Source of the DNA: Methylococcaceae bacterium
GTDB taxonomy: Bacteria; Pseudomonadota; Gammaproteobacteria; Methylococcales; Methylococcaceae
Direction of reading: 5' to 3'
NCBI GenBank assembly: GCA_012026715.1
Contig: VEPB01000468.1
Span: 1-6,715 of the forward strand
DNA: 6,715 nt
The translations under genes were made by a program, and so were the position numbers. Below are positions 6,500-6,715 of the stretch, one piece after another; the first letter of the stretch is position 1; the number at the start of each line of letters is the position of its first letter. Below the pieces are notes generated by a model. It made no database searches. It had not been told where the DNA came from and saw nothing but the letters and a program-made list of their open reading frames with translations.

Positions 6500-6659
6500 G
6501 GAATCCTCTGAGTCACGACTAAAATCTTGAAGCGGCCTGTTCCCGGCCTTTATTCTTGCTGACTGGCGGCGGCCAGGCTTGCAGAACGGGCACGTCGCGC
6601 CGGTGCCGGACGGTTCGAGCGGCGCTTGAAGTATAGATTGACCTCATCACACCACAACC
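6500..6659. promoter_or_regulatory. divergent pilT/yggS intergenic region, presumed promoters for both
   Basis: These 160 bases must hold the promoters of both pilT (leftward) and yggS (rightward) unless one is internal to another gene. Near pilT lies its ribosome-binding site (AGAGGA on the - strand, 6504-6509). A TATAGAT at 6632-6638 is a plausible -10 element for yggS, but no good -35 box stands 16-18 bp upstream. A 5-bp inverted repeat, CTGGC/GCCAG (6563-6567 and 6572-6576), and two CGGCCT copies 11 bp apart (6533-6538 and 6544-6549) are also present. None is a recognised operator. I found no well-spaced -24/-12 (sigma-54) site. Confidence 0.4.
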
Positions 6660-6715
6660 ATGAACGGCATCGAAGCACGTTTCTCCGCGGTTCGGGAACG
6701 CATCCGCCAGGCCGA
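6660..6715 (+). CDS. yggS: YggS/PLPBP family PLP-binding protein, N-terminal fragment (cut by window edge)
   Basis: Only 18 complete codons from the ATG at 6660 are in the window. The start MNGIEARFSAVRERIRQA matches the typical helix at the N-terminus of YggS (PLPBP), a small non-catalytic pyridoxal-5'-phosphate-binding protein of about 230 residues involved in vitamin B6 and amino/keto-acid homeostasis. The PLP-binding lysine motif lies beyond the edge. Support comes from context: in many gammaproteobacteria yggS sits divergently beside pilT and is often followed by proC. No Shine-Dalgarno-like purine run precedes the ATG (the eight bases before it are ACCACAAC-like), so initiation may be weak or use a short leader. 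The call rests on a short stretch plus synteny. Confidence 0.75.
   Translation, partial: MNGIEARFSAVRERIRQA

Noticed and set aside
5543..6511. Long + strand frame (322 codons) opposite pilT
   Set aside because: It is a shadow of pilT; the Val/Asp/Gly/His-rich composition is that expected from the reversed codon bias.
6563..6582. Possible sigma-54 (-24/-12) promoter on the + strand, TGGC followed by TTGC
   Set aside because: The GG and GC elements are 14 bp apart rather than the required 10, and the alternative registers (11 and 8 bp) also fail.

Overview
The window looks like an ordinary chromosomal segment from a high-GC gammaproteobacterium. The basis is the GC-rich codon use, the YggS / PilT / PilU arrangement familiar from Pseudomonas-like and other gammaproteobacteria, and the close family match of the sugar-nucleotide enzymes. 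A methanotroph or purple sulfur bacterium would fit, but the window alone does not settle genus or family. I see no mobile element, CRISPR array, tRNA, rRNA or phage gene.

Left part (1-4296, all + strand): a nucleotide-sugar precursor cluster. It begins with the C-terminal end of a GDP-L-fucose synthase (fcl), followed by galE (UDP-hexose 4-epimerase), rmlA/rfbA, rmlC/rfbC and rmlD/rfbD (dTDP-L-rhamnose pathway), and last a small exported DUF1287 protein. Gene spacing is tight: 27 bp between fcl and galE, a 4-bp ATGA overlap between rmlA and rmlC, 41 bp between rmlC and rmlD, and a 4-bp GTGA overlap between rmlD and the DUF1287 gene. Only the 66-bp galE-rmlA gap holds a possible terminator or attenuator hairpin. 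Together the enzymes supply GDP-fucose, UDP-Gal (and probably UDP-GalNAc) and dTDP-rhamnose for surface polysaccharide such as O-antigen, capsule or exopolysaccharide. The dehydratase rmlB, which must act between RmlA and RmlC, is not in the window.

Right part (4305-6499, - strand): pilT followed by pilU, the two type IV pilus retraction ATPases. Both are full length with all catalytic motifs intact. The pilTU unit converges on the sugar cluster, and the two stop codons are separated by only 8 bp. A 9-bp inverted repeat ends on the DUF1287 stop codon at this junction.

Right edge (6500-6715): a 160-bp divergent intergenic region, then the first 18 codons of a YggS/PLPBP-family PLP-binding protein on the + strand. 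yggS next to pilT is a conserved gammaproteobacterial arrangement.

I did not find an undescribed system. The points most worth a second look are the small-residue (Cys) gate in GalE, the translationally coupled exported DUF1287 protein at the end of the rhamnose genes, and the absence of rmlB.
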